From Halichondria panicea (lineage: Eukaryota; Porifera; Demospongiae; Suberitida; Halichondriidae): a DNA stretch of 64,000 bases. Position numbers and translations under genes: made by a program. The stretch lies in the NCBI RefSeq assembly GCF_963675165.1, contig NC_087391.1, positions 230,001-294,000 of the forward strand, in the 5' to 3' direction. Below, piece after piece: positions 1-16,696 of this stretch; the first letter of the stretch is position 1, and the number at the start of each line of letters is the position of its first letter. The notes beneath the pieces were generated by a model. The model was not told the origin of the DNA and did no database searches. It saw only the letters and a program-made list of their open reading frames with translations.

Positions 1-92
1 GATTGTGTGGGGAGGGGGGGTTAAAGTGTGTGGGGAGGGGGGTTAGATTGTGTGGGGAGGGGGGTTAGATTGTGTGGGGAGAGGGGGTTAGA
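1..92. repeat. G-rich tandem repeat, about 3-4 units
   Basis: The window opens inside a tandem array of roughly 27-30 bp units built on TTAGATTGTGTGGGGAGG followed by a G run. The G tracts lie on the + strand. The array ends near position 92. It lies downstream of CD36-family exon 2 in the direction of transcription, so it is probably intronic. No gene is visible between 93 and 248. Confidence 0.8.
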
Positions 93-248
93 TGTGCACA
101 TATTACATACACAGTAGGTCTTCTACATAATAGTTAGATACTGTTTAGGAAGTATCTATGAGATTTTAAAATGGAATAAAAGCCAGCTAAGCAAGGTTAG
201 CAGTATTACACAGAAGCTATACAGAAGTGATCACATGACCTTACTTAC

Positions 249-826
249 TTAAAACTGTACGGGCCTAGCTCAGTAATGTTCGGCAGTGCCTTGCCCTCTG
301 ACCACTCGACTGGGTTGGTGATGTTATAGAAATAGAAGGACTTCCAGAGAGGCAGTCCTGGATGCTGCAGCTGGTCGTACAGTGCAGAGCCATTGCGTAT
401 GGTCATCCTCTGAATGGAGGGAGTGTGTGAGGGGGGTGAGGGGGGCAATTAAGACTGTTTACATAAAACCTTAATGCATTACCTCAAGTATAATTATGCA
501 TAGCGAGCAAGCTACCACGCACGATAAATTGGACAAAAGTACATTTCACAGTTTGCTATATTGCACAAACCTGTAACTAAGGCTTTCGTTATGTGCACGC
601 TTTCATTAAACAATACCACATGCAAACTCACCTCTCTAACTTGAGAGTCAATGAGTGGTTCCTCTTCTACTTTCAGTAAGAATGCCAACCCAACCATCAC
701 AGCACAGGTGAGCAAGCAGCAGGAGAAGCAGAGACCCAGACAGATGGGCATTCCCTTGCCTTTAGCCATCTTTCTTGTTGTTCTCCTTTGGGGAAAATCT
801 TCTAACTCTTCGTTGTCTGAATCCAT
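249..826 (-). CDS. CD36 / scavenger receptor class B family protein, 5' exons only (partial)
   Basis: Two coding exons are visible on the minus strand: 632-826 (start codon at 826, 65 codons) and 249-409. The first encodes an acidic cytoplasmic N-terminus followed by one hydrophobic segment (about residues 27-51), the N-terminal membrane anchor typical of CD36/LIMP-2 proteins. The second encodes the start of the ectodomain, with the family signature FYFYNITNP and then ELGPY. The exon 1 donor is GTGAGT, the acceptor precedes AGGATG, and exon 2 ends at a GTAAGT donor in phase 2. The remainder lies off the left edge, so the subfamily (SCARB1, LIMP-2 or CD36) cannot be decided. Family members are two-pass membrane proteins that bind lipids or lysosomal cargo. 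The gene is head to head with BCKDHA, with start codons 204 bp apart. Confidence 0.85.
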
Positions 827-1029
827 CACATGCGAATGCAGCACAGACACCACCTGACTTGAACAATGATAAAATTCACAGCATGAATTCACAGCCTCGC
901 CCCTTTTAGCAAAACGCTGAAATAGTTTGTTCTAACGACGACCTTTTCCTTACATCTATAGCCCAGCAAACACTGCAGCTAGATATTAAAGCTCAAGCTC
1001 TACTATACTGTACATGTACTAAGCTAACC

Positions 1030-3331
1030 ATGGCAGTGAGGATAGCACGCTCTCTGGTCTCCACAGGTTGTGTTGTAGCAAGGTCTAGACATGGAGTGGA
1101 TAGTCTACTGTATAAGGTACAGACAGACGTGTGTGTGTGTACCAATCAATCCATCACCCACCCACACACAGACACTGTCCACTAGTGTCCCTCGCCGTAC
1201 CAACGACTTCTATAGGGGATTCCCCCTCACTACAACACTGTCCGAGGCCACCACAACTCACACCTCAGACTCACTGCCCACGTACAGGGTGATGGACGAG
1301 GGGGGCGTGGTCATTGACCCTCAGCAGGACCCAAAGGTAGCGTAAACCATGTCCAGGGAACTCGTGTACTTACTTGCTTGCTTTATGCAGTTGAGTGATG
1401 AGATATTGCTGCGCATGTACGAGCAAATGGTGACTCTGAGGGAGATGGACGAGCAGCTGTACAAGGCTCAGAGAATGGTGGGTCATCCCCCCCCACACAC
1501 ACACACACACACACACCACCACCACCACCACCCCCACACTCCACACACACACACACACACACACACCCACACTCCACACACAGGGTCTCACCTCCTTCTA
1601 CATGATGTGCTCTGGGGAGGAGGGCACTCACTTTGGTAGTGCAGCTGCTCTGAGCCTAGAGGACCCAGTGTATGCCCAGTACCGGGAGGCTGGAGTCCTC
1701 ATGTGGCGTGGATACACACTAGACCAGTTCATGAACCAATGCTTCAGTAACAGACTGGAGGAGGGCAAAGGTCGCCAGATGCCCGTCCATTACGGCTCCA
1801 AAGAATGCAACTTTCAGTTCATCTCTTCTAGTCTGGCAACTCAGATGCCTCACGGTGAGGGAAGGGGTCTGGTTGTATTTGTATCACCTTCTAAAGTTAT
1901 TCCAAACAACCTATGTACTGTTGGTTGGTTTGCTTACAGCCCCTGGTTACGCGTATGGCCTAAAGAGAGCCGGCAAGAAGAACTGTGTAATGTGTTACTT
2001 TGGAGATGGGTCAGCTCAGGAAGGTGACGCTCATGCAGCCATGAACTTTGCAGCCGTCATCAAAGCACCAGTCATATTCTTCTGGTAAGTACTAAGCCCT
2101 CCGGTCCTGTATTTGAATTAGGATTGTGCGTTTACCAATTTAAAATATGCATTTTGCAGCTCTTTGAAAGGCCTGTATCTAATGATGTGTTTTAGATCAG
2201 TGATTGCTTTTGGATTGATGTGCTTACATGCGTGTAGCGTGTAGATCATTCATTACCGGGCCCAAAAGCATTGATTTTTTAACCTCCATTACTGTGCTTA
2301 CTGTGTTGATGTGTTTAGTGTGTTGACTTCACCCCCCCTCTCAGTCGTAACAATGGCTACGCTATCTCCACGCCGGTGGATGATAACTATGCTGGTGATG
2401 GGATTGTGTCTCGTGCCCGAGGCTATGGGATGGAGGGCATACGTGTCGACGGTAACGATGTGTTGGCTGTGTACAATGTGGTCCAGCATGCTCGAAGAGT
2501 GGCAGTGGAGGAGAGCAGACCAGTCCTCATAGAGGCCATCACTCTCCGGTGGGTGGGTGGGTGGGTGGGGCTACCTGAGGCATGATTACTGTAGTCAATG
2601 AGAGCATTGTACTGGTACTGTTTTTGTAGGGCCCTTAATTTGCCAATTAGTGACCTTAATTAGCTAAGCATTGCGCAGAAGAAGTTGATGAATTTTTAGT
2701 GGTTAGAAATTGGTTGTTTCTGATCAAGAACTGCACTTCCATAGTTACTGTGCAGTGCTACATGTACTATATTTGTACACCTCTATTACAGAATGTCTTT
2801 GTCATCCATTGTCATCATGTGCAGGATGAAGTCTCACTCCACCAGTGATGAGCAGGGGCGCTACCAGGACATGGAGGAGGTACAGCAATGGAAGGAGAAG
2901 AATTGTCCTGTACATCGCCTCGGAGGCTACCTCCAGACCAAGGGACTCTGGGAACAGGTGATGACACTCAGTGTGCTGTACATGCTTTGTGTGTAGCACT
3001 GTTTATGGATGATCCTTATTGCTTCATAGATAATGGTAGCACTGTACAGAGCTCACTCACTGTACAGAGCTCACACACTGTACAGTGAGTGAGCACTGTA
3101 CAGTGAGTGAGCACTGTACAGTGTGTGATCTGTAATCACATAGGTCCCTGACATTATTATAGTTGGCTCTGTAACTAGAGTTTTGATGGTCCAAATCAAA
3201 CGATTTTATGATTTGCTGAAAGCTTAGAAGGAGGCCGTTCAGATGGTATATGTGCTCAAATCTCAAATTTGAAACGGACCATAATTTTCCGTTTTATGAG
3301 CTATATGTACGTTATGTAAGCCATTCCCCCC

Positions 3332-3369
<38 letters not shown>

Positions 3370-3673
3370 ACACACACACACGCACACACACACACACGCA
3401 CACACACACGCACACACGCACACACACACACACACACACGCACACACACACATACAGAGCAAGGACGCTGCTCTGAAACAGAGTGCTGCTGGAGAGGTCA
3501 AGAGAGCCATGATGGCTGCTCGGAAGGAGAAGAAGCCACACCTCAATCACATGTTCACGGATGTGTACGACGACCTTCCACCTCGGTTGCAGAAACAGCA
3601 AGCAGAGATGAAGGAAATGATGGACAAGTATAAGGAGCACTACGGACCTATACTCAGTAAACACGAGAGCTGA
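1030..3673 (+). CDS. BCKDHA: Branched-chain 2-oxoacid dehydrogenase E1 alpha subunit, mitochondrial
   Basis: Eight exons (1030-1116, 1172-1336, 1391-1477, 1584-1854, 1940-2084, 2345-2548, 2825-2957, 3458-3673) sum to 1308 nt, or 435 aa; the human protein is 445 aa. The protein is the thiamine-diphosphate-dependent alpha subunit of the E1 decarboxylase that acts on the keto acids of valine, leucine and isoleucine in the mitochondrial matrix. The first exon is arginine-rich and non-acidic, like a mitochondrial targeting peptide. Diagnostic stretches are [42 protein letters not shown], the ThDP motif [15 protein letters not shown] ending in [11 protein letters not shown], and [12 protein letters not shown]. 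The regulatory phosphorylation loop is kept as SHSTSDE. Introns 3 and 7 are largely CA repeat running into the acceptor. Introns 5 (2085-2344) and 6 (2549-2824) hold nothing recognisable. Confidence 0.97.
3014..3131. repeat. Short imperfect tandem/inverted repeats in BCKDHA intron 7
   Basis: Several copies of GCACTGTACAG, with GAGCTCAC or TGAGTGA spacers, recur in both orientations between about 3040 and 3125. They are immediately followed (3180-3300) by a diverged copy of the dispersed AAAGCTTAGAAGGAGGCC-type foldback sequence described elsewhere in this window. Both lie inside the last intron. Confidence 0.7.
3326..3457 (+). repeat. (CA)n microsatellite forming the last BCKDHA 3' splice site
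   Basis: An almost pure CA tract with a few CG interruptions fills the end of intron 7 and runs directly into CATACAG, the acceptor of the last exon at 3458. There is no conventional pyrimidine tract. The poly-His/Thr and poly-Val/Cys reading frames across it are artefacts of the repeat. Confidence 0.9.
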
Positions 3674-3790
3674 GAGGAACAACACTGACAACAGTTAATG
3701 ATTAACAATGAATTTGTTTGTATTACATAATTTACTGTATTGTCAACTGTGTATTCCAATGAAATATTCTTATACAAATAACATCATTGT

Positions 3791-3796
3791 AATAAA
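3791..3796 (+). promoter_or_regulatory. Polyadenylation signal of BCKDHA
   Basis: AATAAA lies 118 nt after the BCKDHA stop codon and 59 nt before the stop codon of the convergent gene LRRC47. The BCKDHA 3' UTR must therefore be short, and the two transcripts may overlap at their ends. Confidence 0.6.
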
Positions 3797-3854
3797 GCAG
3801 TCAGTCAGCATGAACTACATAATATCACTAATACAACTGTAATAAGAATATACA

Positions 3855-5833
3855 TTAATCAGGCCGCTCTATTGAGATAGATGAACAGTCTAGCAAATCA
3901 GTTCTTGATGGGTAGAGGACGAGCAGTTGTCGGGTGTCGTCTTCTATGACCTTCACCTGCTCCACACGCATCACACCATCACTGGATACGCCCACACCAC
4001 ACTTACACATCTCACACACGAGAGCGTCCATCACTGCCTTGCAGGTGGCTAGGTTAAGTGATGACGTCACCTCCAACCAAATATCAGTCGATGTACACTC
4101 AATCTGCAGTCAATTATTACTAATTATAATTCTGTACAGTACAATAGGCAGTGACAATACTTATATTATAGTAGACAATGTACCAGCTATAGAATATGTA
4201 ATAAGAGATTGCCCAATGGTTTACAGCATTGTAACATGAATATAATTATAATCATTATTGGTTTTAATAATATTAAAAGTTGAGCTCACTCACTTTAGTG
4301 TCCTCTGAGTTGGTGAGGGGAGGCAGGGATATGACGATCCCTCTGTTGTCACGGAGACACACCATTTCCTGGGGATCCACAAACTGAAGATACCTACGAA
4401 GAGAGATAAAAATTTTATTATAGCTACTAAACATTACTCACTTGCTGAGAGCAGCTTTTGTGGCATCAATCTCCTTATCTGCTGATGCTGCTGCCACTTT
4501 CTTCCCTCCTTTCTTTCCTCCACCTCCCCTCTTATCTGTTTTACTTGCCTCCAGTCCGGAGAGGAACTCCCGGATAGAGATAGGCGTGGTATCTCCGAGG
4601 GGGGTCATCTTCATACCCCCTGCAGAGTGGGCAGAGTAGGAGAGAGGGAGGGCTAGTTTGGCCAGATCGTGAGTAGCTACAGTGGCAGCACGGCGACGCT
4701 TGCACACGCCATCATGAAGCTTTGTCTACCAAGAGAGATAACAAGACAAATAAATACACATATTCTACACACAGTATGTACAAAAATGGGGAATGCCATA
4801 CTAAGCAAGACAGTGATAACATAGAGTATACCTGGAGGTTGATGAACTTCTTGAAGTTGTTATTGCTAGCCAGGTTCACTCCTCTCACAATAGCACATAT
4901 CAGGAATGGGCGTATTCTCCTGGCCTCAGGGCGTACCAGCACCTCAGCATACTCTGCAGGTCTCACTACCACCAGACGTGGTTTGTTATCACTGAACTCA
5001 ACGTCATCGTCTCCCTCCACTGCATTGGAGGCTCCCCCAGTTCTCCTCTTAGACTTACCTTTCTTCTCAGGGCTGCTTGGTTTGGGTGAGTGACTAGCAA
5101 CATAGTCCAGTACAGTCTTCGGTTTAACAGGTCCCAGTTGAGTGACGAGCTTTAGTAGACGTCTGTCTGATATTGGATTGTCTACAAGGTCCAGTGACTT
5201 GAGCTTCAAGCAGAGGGACAGTTCAAACGGTAGTAGAGTGAGTTTATTTCTCTTCATATCGATTTGTTTGAGATTGGAGAGGTCAGATATTGCCGGCTCT
5301 AGAGATGCAATGTTATTATCGAGGGCTAGAAGCTCCTGGAGGCCTTTTGAATGATATACAAAGTTTGGTAAACTGGTGAGGCAGTTCCCTACTATATCCA
5401 AATGGTGTAGACTAGGAAGACAGTCGGTAGGTAGGTCCGATGGAAATGAACCATCGCTGAGGCAATTGTGACGCAGGATGAGTGTGTGCAGATTTCCGAG
5501 GGAGTAGAGGGATACGGGAACACTGTCTAACTTGTTCCTGGACACGTCAAGAAGTTTGAGCTTTGCCAGAGAGCCGATTTCAGTGGGGAGATTTGTAATG
5601 GCACCATCAGTGAGTACAAGCTGGAATAGCTGCTGCAGTTGGCCTATCTTGGGGCTGAGGTGGGTGAGTTCAGGAAACCCAGAGATGACAAGATGGTTGA
5701 GCGTAGACACACAGAAAACGAGGTCCACTTCTCCATTCTCCACTGCTAAAGCTTCGGGGCTCTTTGTACCCTTCTTGATAACCAGTTCCCTCTTGGACTT
5801 GGCAGCAGCTTCATTGAAGATAGACGTAGACAT
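3855..5833 (-). CDS. LRRC47: Leucine-rich repeat protein 47 homologue (LRR plus B3/4-like domain)
   Basis: Four exons (4832-5833, 4442-4725, 4294-4393, 3855-4103) sum to 1635 nt, or 544 aa; the human protein is 583 aa. The N-terminal half carries about seven leucine-rich repeats (for example LFQLVLTDGAITNLP, LKLLDVSRNKLDSVP, LHHLDIVGNCLTSLP, LKQIDMKRNKLTLLP). A basic, serine-rich linker (SPEKKGKSKRR) follows. The C-terminal half has RRIRPFLICAIVRG and FKKFINLQTKLHDGVC, matching the phenylalanyl-tRNA synthetase beta B3/4-like domain of LRRC47. The lysine-rich insert GGGGKKGGKK is also seen. The function in the family is poorly defined, with links to translation. Start 5833 was chosen because the LRR region follows directly; in-frame methionines further upstream (up to 5947) would add a poor, arginine-rich leader. 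It is divergent from the triple-PTB gene, with start codons 230 bp apart. Confidence 0.9.
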
Positions 5834-5871
5834 GATACATGTAGTCCTAGAGCATGCTTGCATAGTTGATA

Positions 5872-5882
5872 TGCGCATGCGT
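5872..5882. promoter_or_regulatory. NRF-1-like palindromic site in a bidirectional promoter
   Basis: TGCGCATGCGT sits in the 230-bp gap between the start codons of the divergent LRRC47 and triple-PTB genes, about 40 bp upstream of the LRRC47 start. It closely matches the animal NRF-1 consensus, a factor frequent at housekeeping, TATA-less bidirectional promoters. The match is seen in the sequence; the regulatory role is inferred. Confidence 0.5.
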
Positions 5883-6063
5883 AGCGAGAGGGGTGGGGCT
5901 GCAGCTCTGGGCATGACTACGAGGATCAGCCCCTCCCCTTTTTGCAAGTGCGGAAACTGTTTGTGGCTTACAAATAATGCTGCAAAGGAGAGCCCACTTC
6001 CTGCATATTAGCAAACTTAAGCATGCAACTCAACCAAAAAGAAATAGTTATTAGACTATCAGA

Positions 6064-10459
<4,396 letters not shown>

Positions 10460-10726
10460 CTAGCAATGGCGGACTCACTGTTTGTGTAATGTTATGATTG
10501 ATTCTTGTTTGTCATTTTCATGCATGTGTTTGGATTTTGTCTAAATTCTGTGAATTTATAATATTTACTGACACTTTATAAGAAATGTGCAATTCATGTA
10601 TCATAATAATTATTATTATATTGAGTGAAGGAGAAAACAAATTTGACACAGTGTAGTAAAAATGAATGCAATGTATAGAACAACGATTAGTGCACACACA
10701 CACAAACAAGTACATGTAATAGAGTG

Positions 10727-13487
10727 TCAGGAGTGTTCCTCAGTGAATGAGCCGTCTATGATGGAGGGTGGTCTGTCTCTGTTGACCTCTAGCGGCTTCC
10801 TGTGTGAACTGATGGAGGATGAGCGTCCCTTACGATGGGAGAGGTAGTCCCCAGTCCTGAGCACAGCTATAAGGTCATCTAGTTCATTCTCTGCATACTC
10901 TGGGGCAGAGGTCCTCTCGGAGAGCCCGCTGCCGTTAGCTTCTAGTTTCAGTCGAGAACGTCGCCTCCTGAGCGTCATCTCACGAGTTTTCTCCTGTGAG
11001 GGTGTGTGCATGGGGGTGGGGTGTGAGTGTGTGAGGAGGAGTGGGTGTGGGGATGCAACGTACCAGTTCCTCTTTCCTTTTGACTTCATCTTCCTTCCTC
11101 TTATGAGCTGCCGCCAACTCTGCGTGGGCGTCCTGCAGTGAGTCAATGGGAGGGAACATTATTACAGTACACACACACAACACACTAACTACACCCAACT
11201 CACTGAGAAGGAGACAAGAAAGGTTGAGAAGATACCAAAAAACTCGTCAGTGGAAGGGCAGCCCGGATCACTAGGGTCCTCCCCAAAGTACTGTAGAGTC
11301 TCATCATACTGAAGCTTCATCTCCGTTATCAGAGCTTGTAGGGCATTGAACTCTCCCTTTGTTGCCTCCACAAAGCCCGTCATGGTGGGTACAAAGAGGT
11401 CAGTCTCAATGGTTGACTTGGGAGGGTGAGCTCTCTGCCAGCTCAGCTCTTTCTGGACTTCCAATAATTCATACTGAAGATCAGAAAACTCCTTCTCTGT
11501 GTCCTTGAAACTGTGTGCAGGGGTGGGGGGAGGGGGGTGAGTAAATCCATACACACACACACACACACACGCTGTACATGTATACAGGTCTCTACACACA
11601 CACACGCGCACACGCACACACTTGAGATCGAGCTACAAATAAAGCTGAATTTAATTTCCATGGAATGCAGTTTCCAAAACTCTACATTTGCTACATTCAG
11701 TCGCACATACACACACGACCACTTACTCTACTTTGGAGGCACTCTTGACTCTTGTTAGCTCAGAGTTCAAATGCAGAACATCTGGGAACTAAAGAGGGGG
11801 CGGGGGTACATGATTGCTAGGCAACACACCCACAAGGCAGTACCTTCTCCGACAGTGTCTTAACGAGGTAATGGAGTAGAGTCATCCCCTCCCAGGAGCT
11901 AGACTTGGTGTCCGTGATCTTATTCAAACTGGCCAATCTGAATCCAACAGCATTTCCCATCCTTCCCCTGTTCATGTAGTTCCCAAACGCTAGCACTATC
12001 TCGAGTATCTTGGTGAGTTTCTGACTGCCCAATAGCTCTCTACAACCTTGTAGGATGTGCTCCACACTGGGTCGAAGGTCACTCAGTCTGTCATCCCTCG
12101 TCATCATGAAGTAGAGGGACTTGAGCCTCTGAGCATAGCGGGGGATACTGTGTGTGTGTGTATGTGTGTGTGGGGTTATGTGTGTGGTGTGTGGGGATAC
12201 TGGGTGTGGTGTGTGTGTGTGGTGTGTAGGGTGTGGGAAAAGGATCATGTGTGTGTGTGTGTGTGGAGGGGGTCACTGATCACCAGTTGTACACATTATA
12301 CAGCTAGCCTCACAGAATTGCAGTGCTACGAAATGTACTAATTTACTATTAAACGACATAACCACCTGACCCACCTGCTCATCTCTAACAGGAACTTGTC
12401 AGCTCTAGCGAAGGTGTCTCTCTCGTGGGAGTGGCTCTGGAGTAGCTCCACCTCAGAGGAGGTGGGCACATACTTGACCATAAGCTCTACCATATCCTTG
12501 TTGAGGACGCCATCACTGTCCATCGTCATGATCGCCTGAAGGTACATGATAAGAGAAATGTAATTAAATTTCTGGTTCAATAACACATGTGCTAGCAATA
12601 ATAATTATTTCGAATACAAAAAGCTTAAATTGGACCACAAAAACGCTAGTCACTATTGGATCCAGTGAGTATAATTTATTGCTAAAATTTGGTCGAAAAT
12701 ACTTTTGTGCATATTATACATGTATGTAGCTCACAATCCACTGTCCGTTCACATACATACATGTACATACCTTTCGTATCTTATGGTCGCTCATCTTGAT
12801 CTTGGAGAGCATGATGGTGCAGTTTTGTGCCCTCCTTCCCTCGATTACTGAGAGTTCTTTAGGACGGTCAAATATCTGTGAAGTCCTTGAGGCCCTCTGC
12901 TCCACAGCGGCTGGGTCCACACGACGCTGGTACACAGAGAATGTGTGCTCAAAGTCCTTCAAATCCAGCATAGCATGAATCTGGAGAAAATTACACACAC
13001 TGACAAGACCGTCTTTTAAGCTTTCAGAAAACCATCGAAATTGGGTAGAGGGGATAATAAATTATGATGGGTCATGTGATCCACGTATAGCAGCCGGGTA
13101 TATTTCATGTTCACGGTTTTGCTGATTAAGCATGCACCGCGAATATTCCTATCCATGAATTTAAAATTAAATCCACGAAAACCTTTCTAACGGTTATTCT
13201 GCGAAAGTTTATACCCTCGAAATATACCCGCTATACGGTATGTACAGTTGTCGACTTGAGCGTTATTTTAGACAACTCTACCTTAGAGTTGTTCATACTC
13301 TTCCAGACTGTGTTTTGAGTGATTTTGCTGTCTGGCAGTTTCTTCCAGTTGAGTGATTTGAGAGCTTGCGATGGTTTAGGGCCTTTATTACGCAACTGTA
13401 CACCCGCTGGGATGAGGGGGGCGTGGCCATGTAGAGTGGGCGGGGCAGGAGGAGGGGGAGCAGGAGCACCTAACAGAAAAACAGAGA

Positions 13488-13518
<31 letters not shown>

Positions 13519-16500
13519 ATGAGTGTGTGTACCTGGTGGAGCTGGTGGAGGGGGCGGTGGTGGTGGCAGTGAGGGAGGTGGAGGAGGGGGTGGGGCTTTG
13601 ACAGGTGGTGGAACATCCAGACTAGGTAGTACAGGAAGGTTGTCAATATTCCCCTCCTTAAGAGCACTCTCTAATCTTTGAATGTGCTCCTTCAACAGCT
13701 CGACCTACAGAGAGAGTACAGTATAAATATCGTTAATTTTTGTGGCCTAAAAAATTCGTTGAACTTGAACAGCGGTGATTTTCGTGAGTAAAAAATATCA
13801 TTGCCTGCACTGCATTGCATGAGTTCTGGTAAACCTACGTTTTTTTGTGGACAACATTTTCGTCGAGATCAGCTCTTGCCAATGAAAATAACAACTTTTT
13901 ACCTCACGAAAATGACCCGCTATACAGTACTCAATCACCTAGCTATGGCTAGCACTGTACCTTTGCCTGGAGCTGTGTGTTCTTGTCGATGACCTCCTGC
14001 TCACGTGTCCAGGCCTCGTTAAGCTCCGCCCCCTTCCTGTTGAGCTTCTGCTTTAGTTTGTCGACTGCTGTTCTGTACTGGTCACGTTCCATAACCCTGG
14101 ACTCACATTCCCACTCTTTCTTGCGTAGTTTAAACCGATAGTCATCTTTCTCCTTACGTAGTTCCCCCGCCTCTGCCCTCAAGGCGAGGAACTCATCTTC
14201 TTGGGCCAATCTAGAGAGACAATTATGAGATGAAATGATGGTGCAGATACATCCAATCTATCTGACGAAACAAATGGAAGAAAAATTCTATGACACTGCT
14301 CTTATTCTACATTACATAAAATTCATCAATTTTGACCAAAACAAAGGTTTTCTGAGAGCTACAAGATGCAGATTTGAAATTGAACTACGGGCTCTCAAAG
14401 ATAGCTACTAAAAACGGCTGAATTTTGGGAAAAAAATGCTGACTTACTTTTGGACGAGATTGTCCACATCGATTGGTACAGGGGCGTGGTCAGGGTCCAC
14501 CCCATGTTGCTGTTGAAGGACCACCTGCTGTACAAGACGATCAATCAGGTGCCAGTACTTGGCATAGAGGGGATCATCAACTGCACAGAGGGAAATGGAG
14601 TCAGTAGCTATACAGCTGTACTTCCATGCTCTTAGTGTACAGTAGAGACTGTGTGTGTGTGACTTACGTGGCAGGAGTAGACAGTGGTAGACAATGGAGA
14701 GTAGATGTGAGTAGGCCAGTGTGTGAGCTGTCTTCCTCTGGAGGAGATTCATCATGCTGCTCAGACTGTTGGTCTCTATGTTCACCTGCAGACAGCAACA
14801 TAGCTCTATTATATAGAGGAATACATTATTGGGTGTAGGGGTTTTTGGAAACAGTGGCTACAATGTTCACAGTTGGTAGTGGTTACACATACAGACTGGC
14901 AACAAGTTAGGGGAAATAGCTAGAGCATTATTACATCACCAGCAATAATAGAGTACTCACGCAGTCCAGTCTATAGGAGAGCTCTCTCTCGTCCTCTAGG
15001 CGTACCAACTCAAATATCTCGAGGTGTCTGTCAGATGATATTATAGGGAGGAGTGTGACCATGGTGACTAAGCTCACTTGTTTAGCTGTGCAATGTTGAA
15101 GGCCTTGAATCGGTTGATGATCGGCAGTATACCAAGGTTCAGGAACTCATGACGCAAGTGCATCCGAAACTCCAAACTTTCCTGCAAGCAGAGAGATGAA
15201 TCCATGTGGTCACACGACAATAATGGCAAGAGGAGGGAGGGGCTGGTCATGCACGTAAACTATGTGTTGTAGTTCAGCTAGTTATGCTTTAGTGCAGCTT
15301 CTCATTGATACAACATACCATCTGCACTGCAGGCTAGCTAGCTACAGCAGACTGCAGGTGTACAGTACTAGTTACTTGTACAGTAACAATCATTTTACAC
15401 AACCAAACGCACCTCTCCAGCCTTGTAGTTGATAAGGACATTGATGAATGATAAAATAGCTATCTGTAGGTTGGCTGCGTCTTGTCTGTCGTCCAAACTC
15501 CTCATCAAATCGATCACCAATGTCTGTGCGAGTTTCAAGTGAGCACATGGCAACAGTACTGAGCATGCGCAGAAGATGTAAGGGGGAGGGGCTGCTTTAC
15601 CTGAAACCTTGCTCTCTCCATTGCAAACCTCTGAAAGTGATCCATTGCCCCCAACACCTTCCTGTGACCCCCAGGCACTAGGCACAGAGCTCCCAGGATC
15701 TCAAGAGCTGTATGAGGGAGCATTAGCATACTTAATAATAATTTTCAGAGCTTACCCAGAATTTTTGTTCTGATGTTGGATGTTCGAATGCTTTGAGCGA
15801 TGACTACAATGCCTCGTGGATGTGCCAACACATGACCTCTCCCCTCCTGCATAGTTACCATGCTAGCATGCTATAGGAACTGGCTCAGTGGACCTACTGG
15901 ATTGTTCATGAGAGCCTTGATGCAGCCAATGACAGCAAAGTGGAGCTGACTACGCCGCACTTCCCCGTTCATGCTCTGGAGGAAATTGAGGAATTGCTCT
16001 AGTCCATTCTGATCCACAAACCGTAGTACAAAACTATGTGTGTGTGTATGTAGAGGGAGTAATGATGACTGATTATAACTAGATATTTGAGCTGGCAATA
16101 TTTACTCAATACACAGACAACAGAGCCTCTACCTCGTGTCCCTCACCTAATTGGCTGCGTCCTTAGTGATGTTTTGAGCTCGTTAATGACTCGTAGATTG
16201 TTATCACCATCGGCAACCTCCTCCACGGCATTGTGCAACACCTGATGGCGATTAGGAGCAGCATACTTATTACAATACACAACTGGATATTGAGCTTACA
16301 GCAGTTAGTTGAACAATCTGGTCTATGAAATACTCTGGCTGGGGGTTGGCGGTCTTTGTTGACTGCTGTTCCTGTGTACATACATGGACAAGCTTGAATA
16401 GTTGCCCTCCTACACCCACTCATTTGCTCCAATGAATAATCGTGTGATTGGATTCACAACATAACTGACAGCATTCTCACCATTCCATGCAGGCAAAACC

Positions 16501-16665
16501 ATCTCTAACTCATGCTAATTAGCTAGCCAGTCTACCAGCCTGACTGATTGACTTGCCTTGATTTTGGAGAGGTAGAGCTCCCATTTTTTCTGAGGGGGTA
16601 GCTTGAACATGAGCTCTCTACTCAGACCCAGTTCATCCTGCAGCAACAAAGGTGGTCATGACCCA

Positions 16666-16696
<31 letters not shown>

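Noticed and set aside
4722-6011. Plus-strand reading frames of 120-160 codons across the LRRC47 gene
   Set aside because: Antisense shadows of well-supported LRRC47 exons, with no domain recognised.
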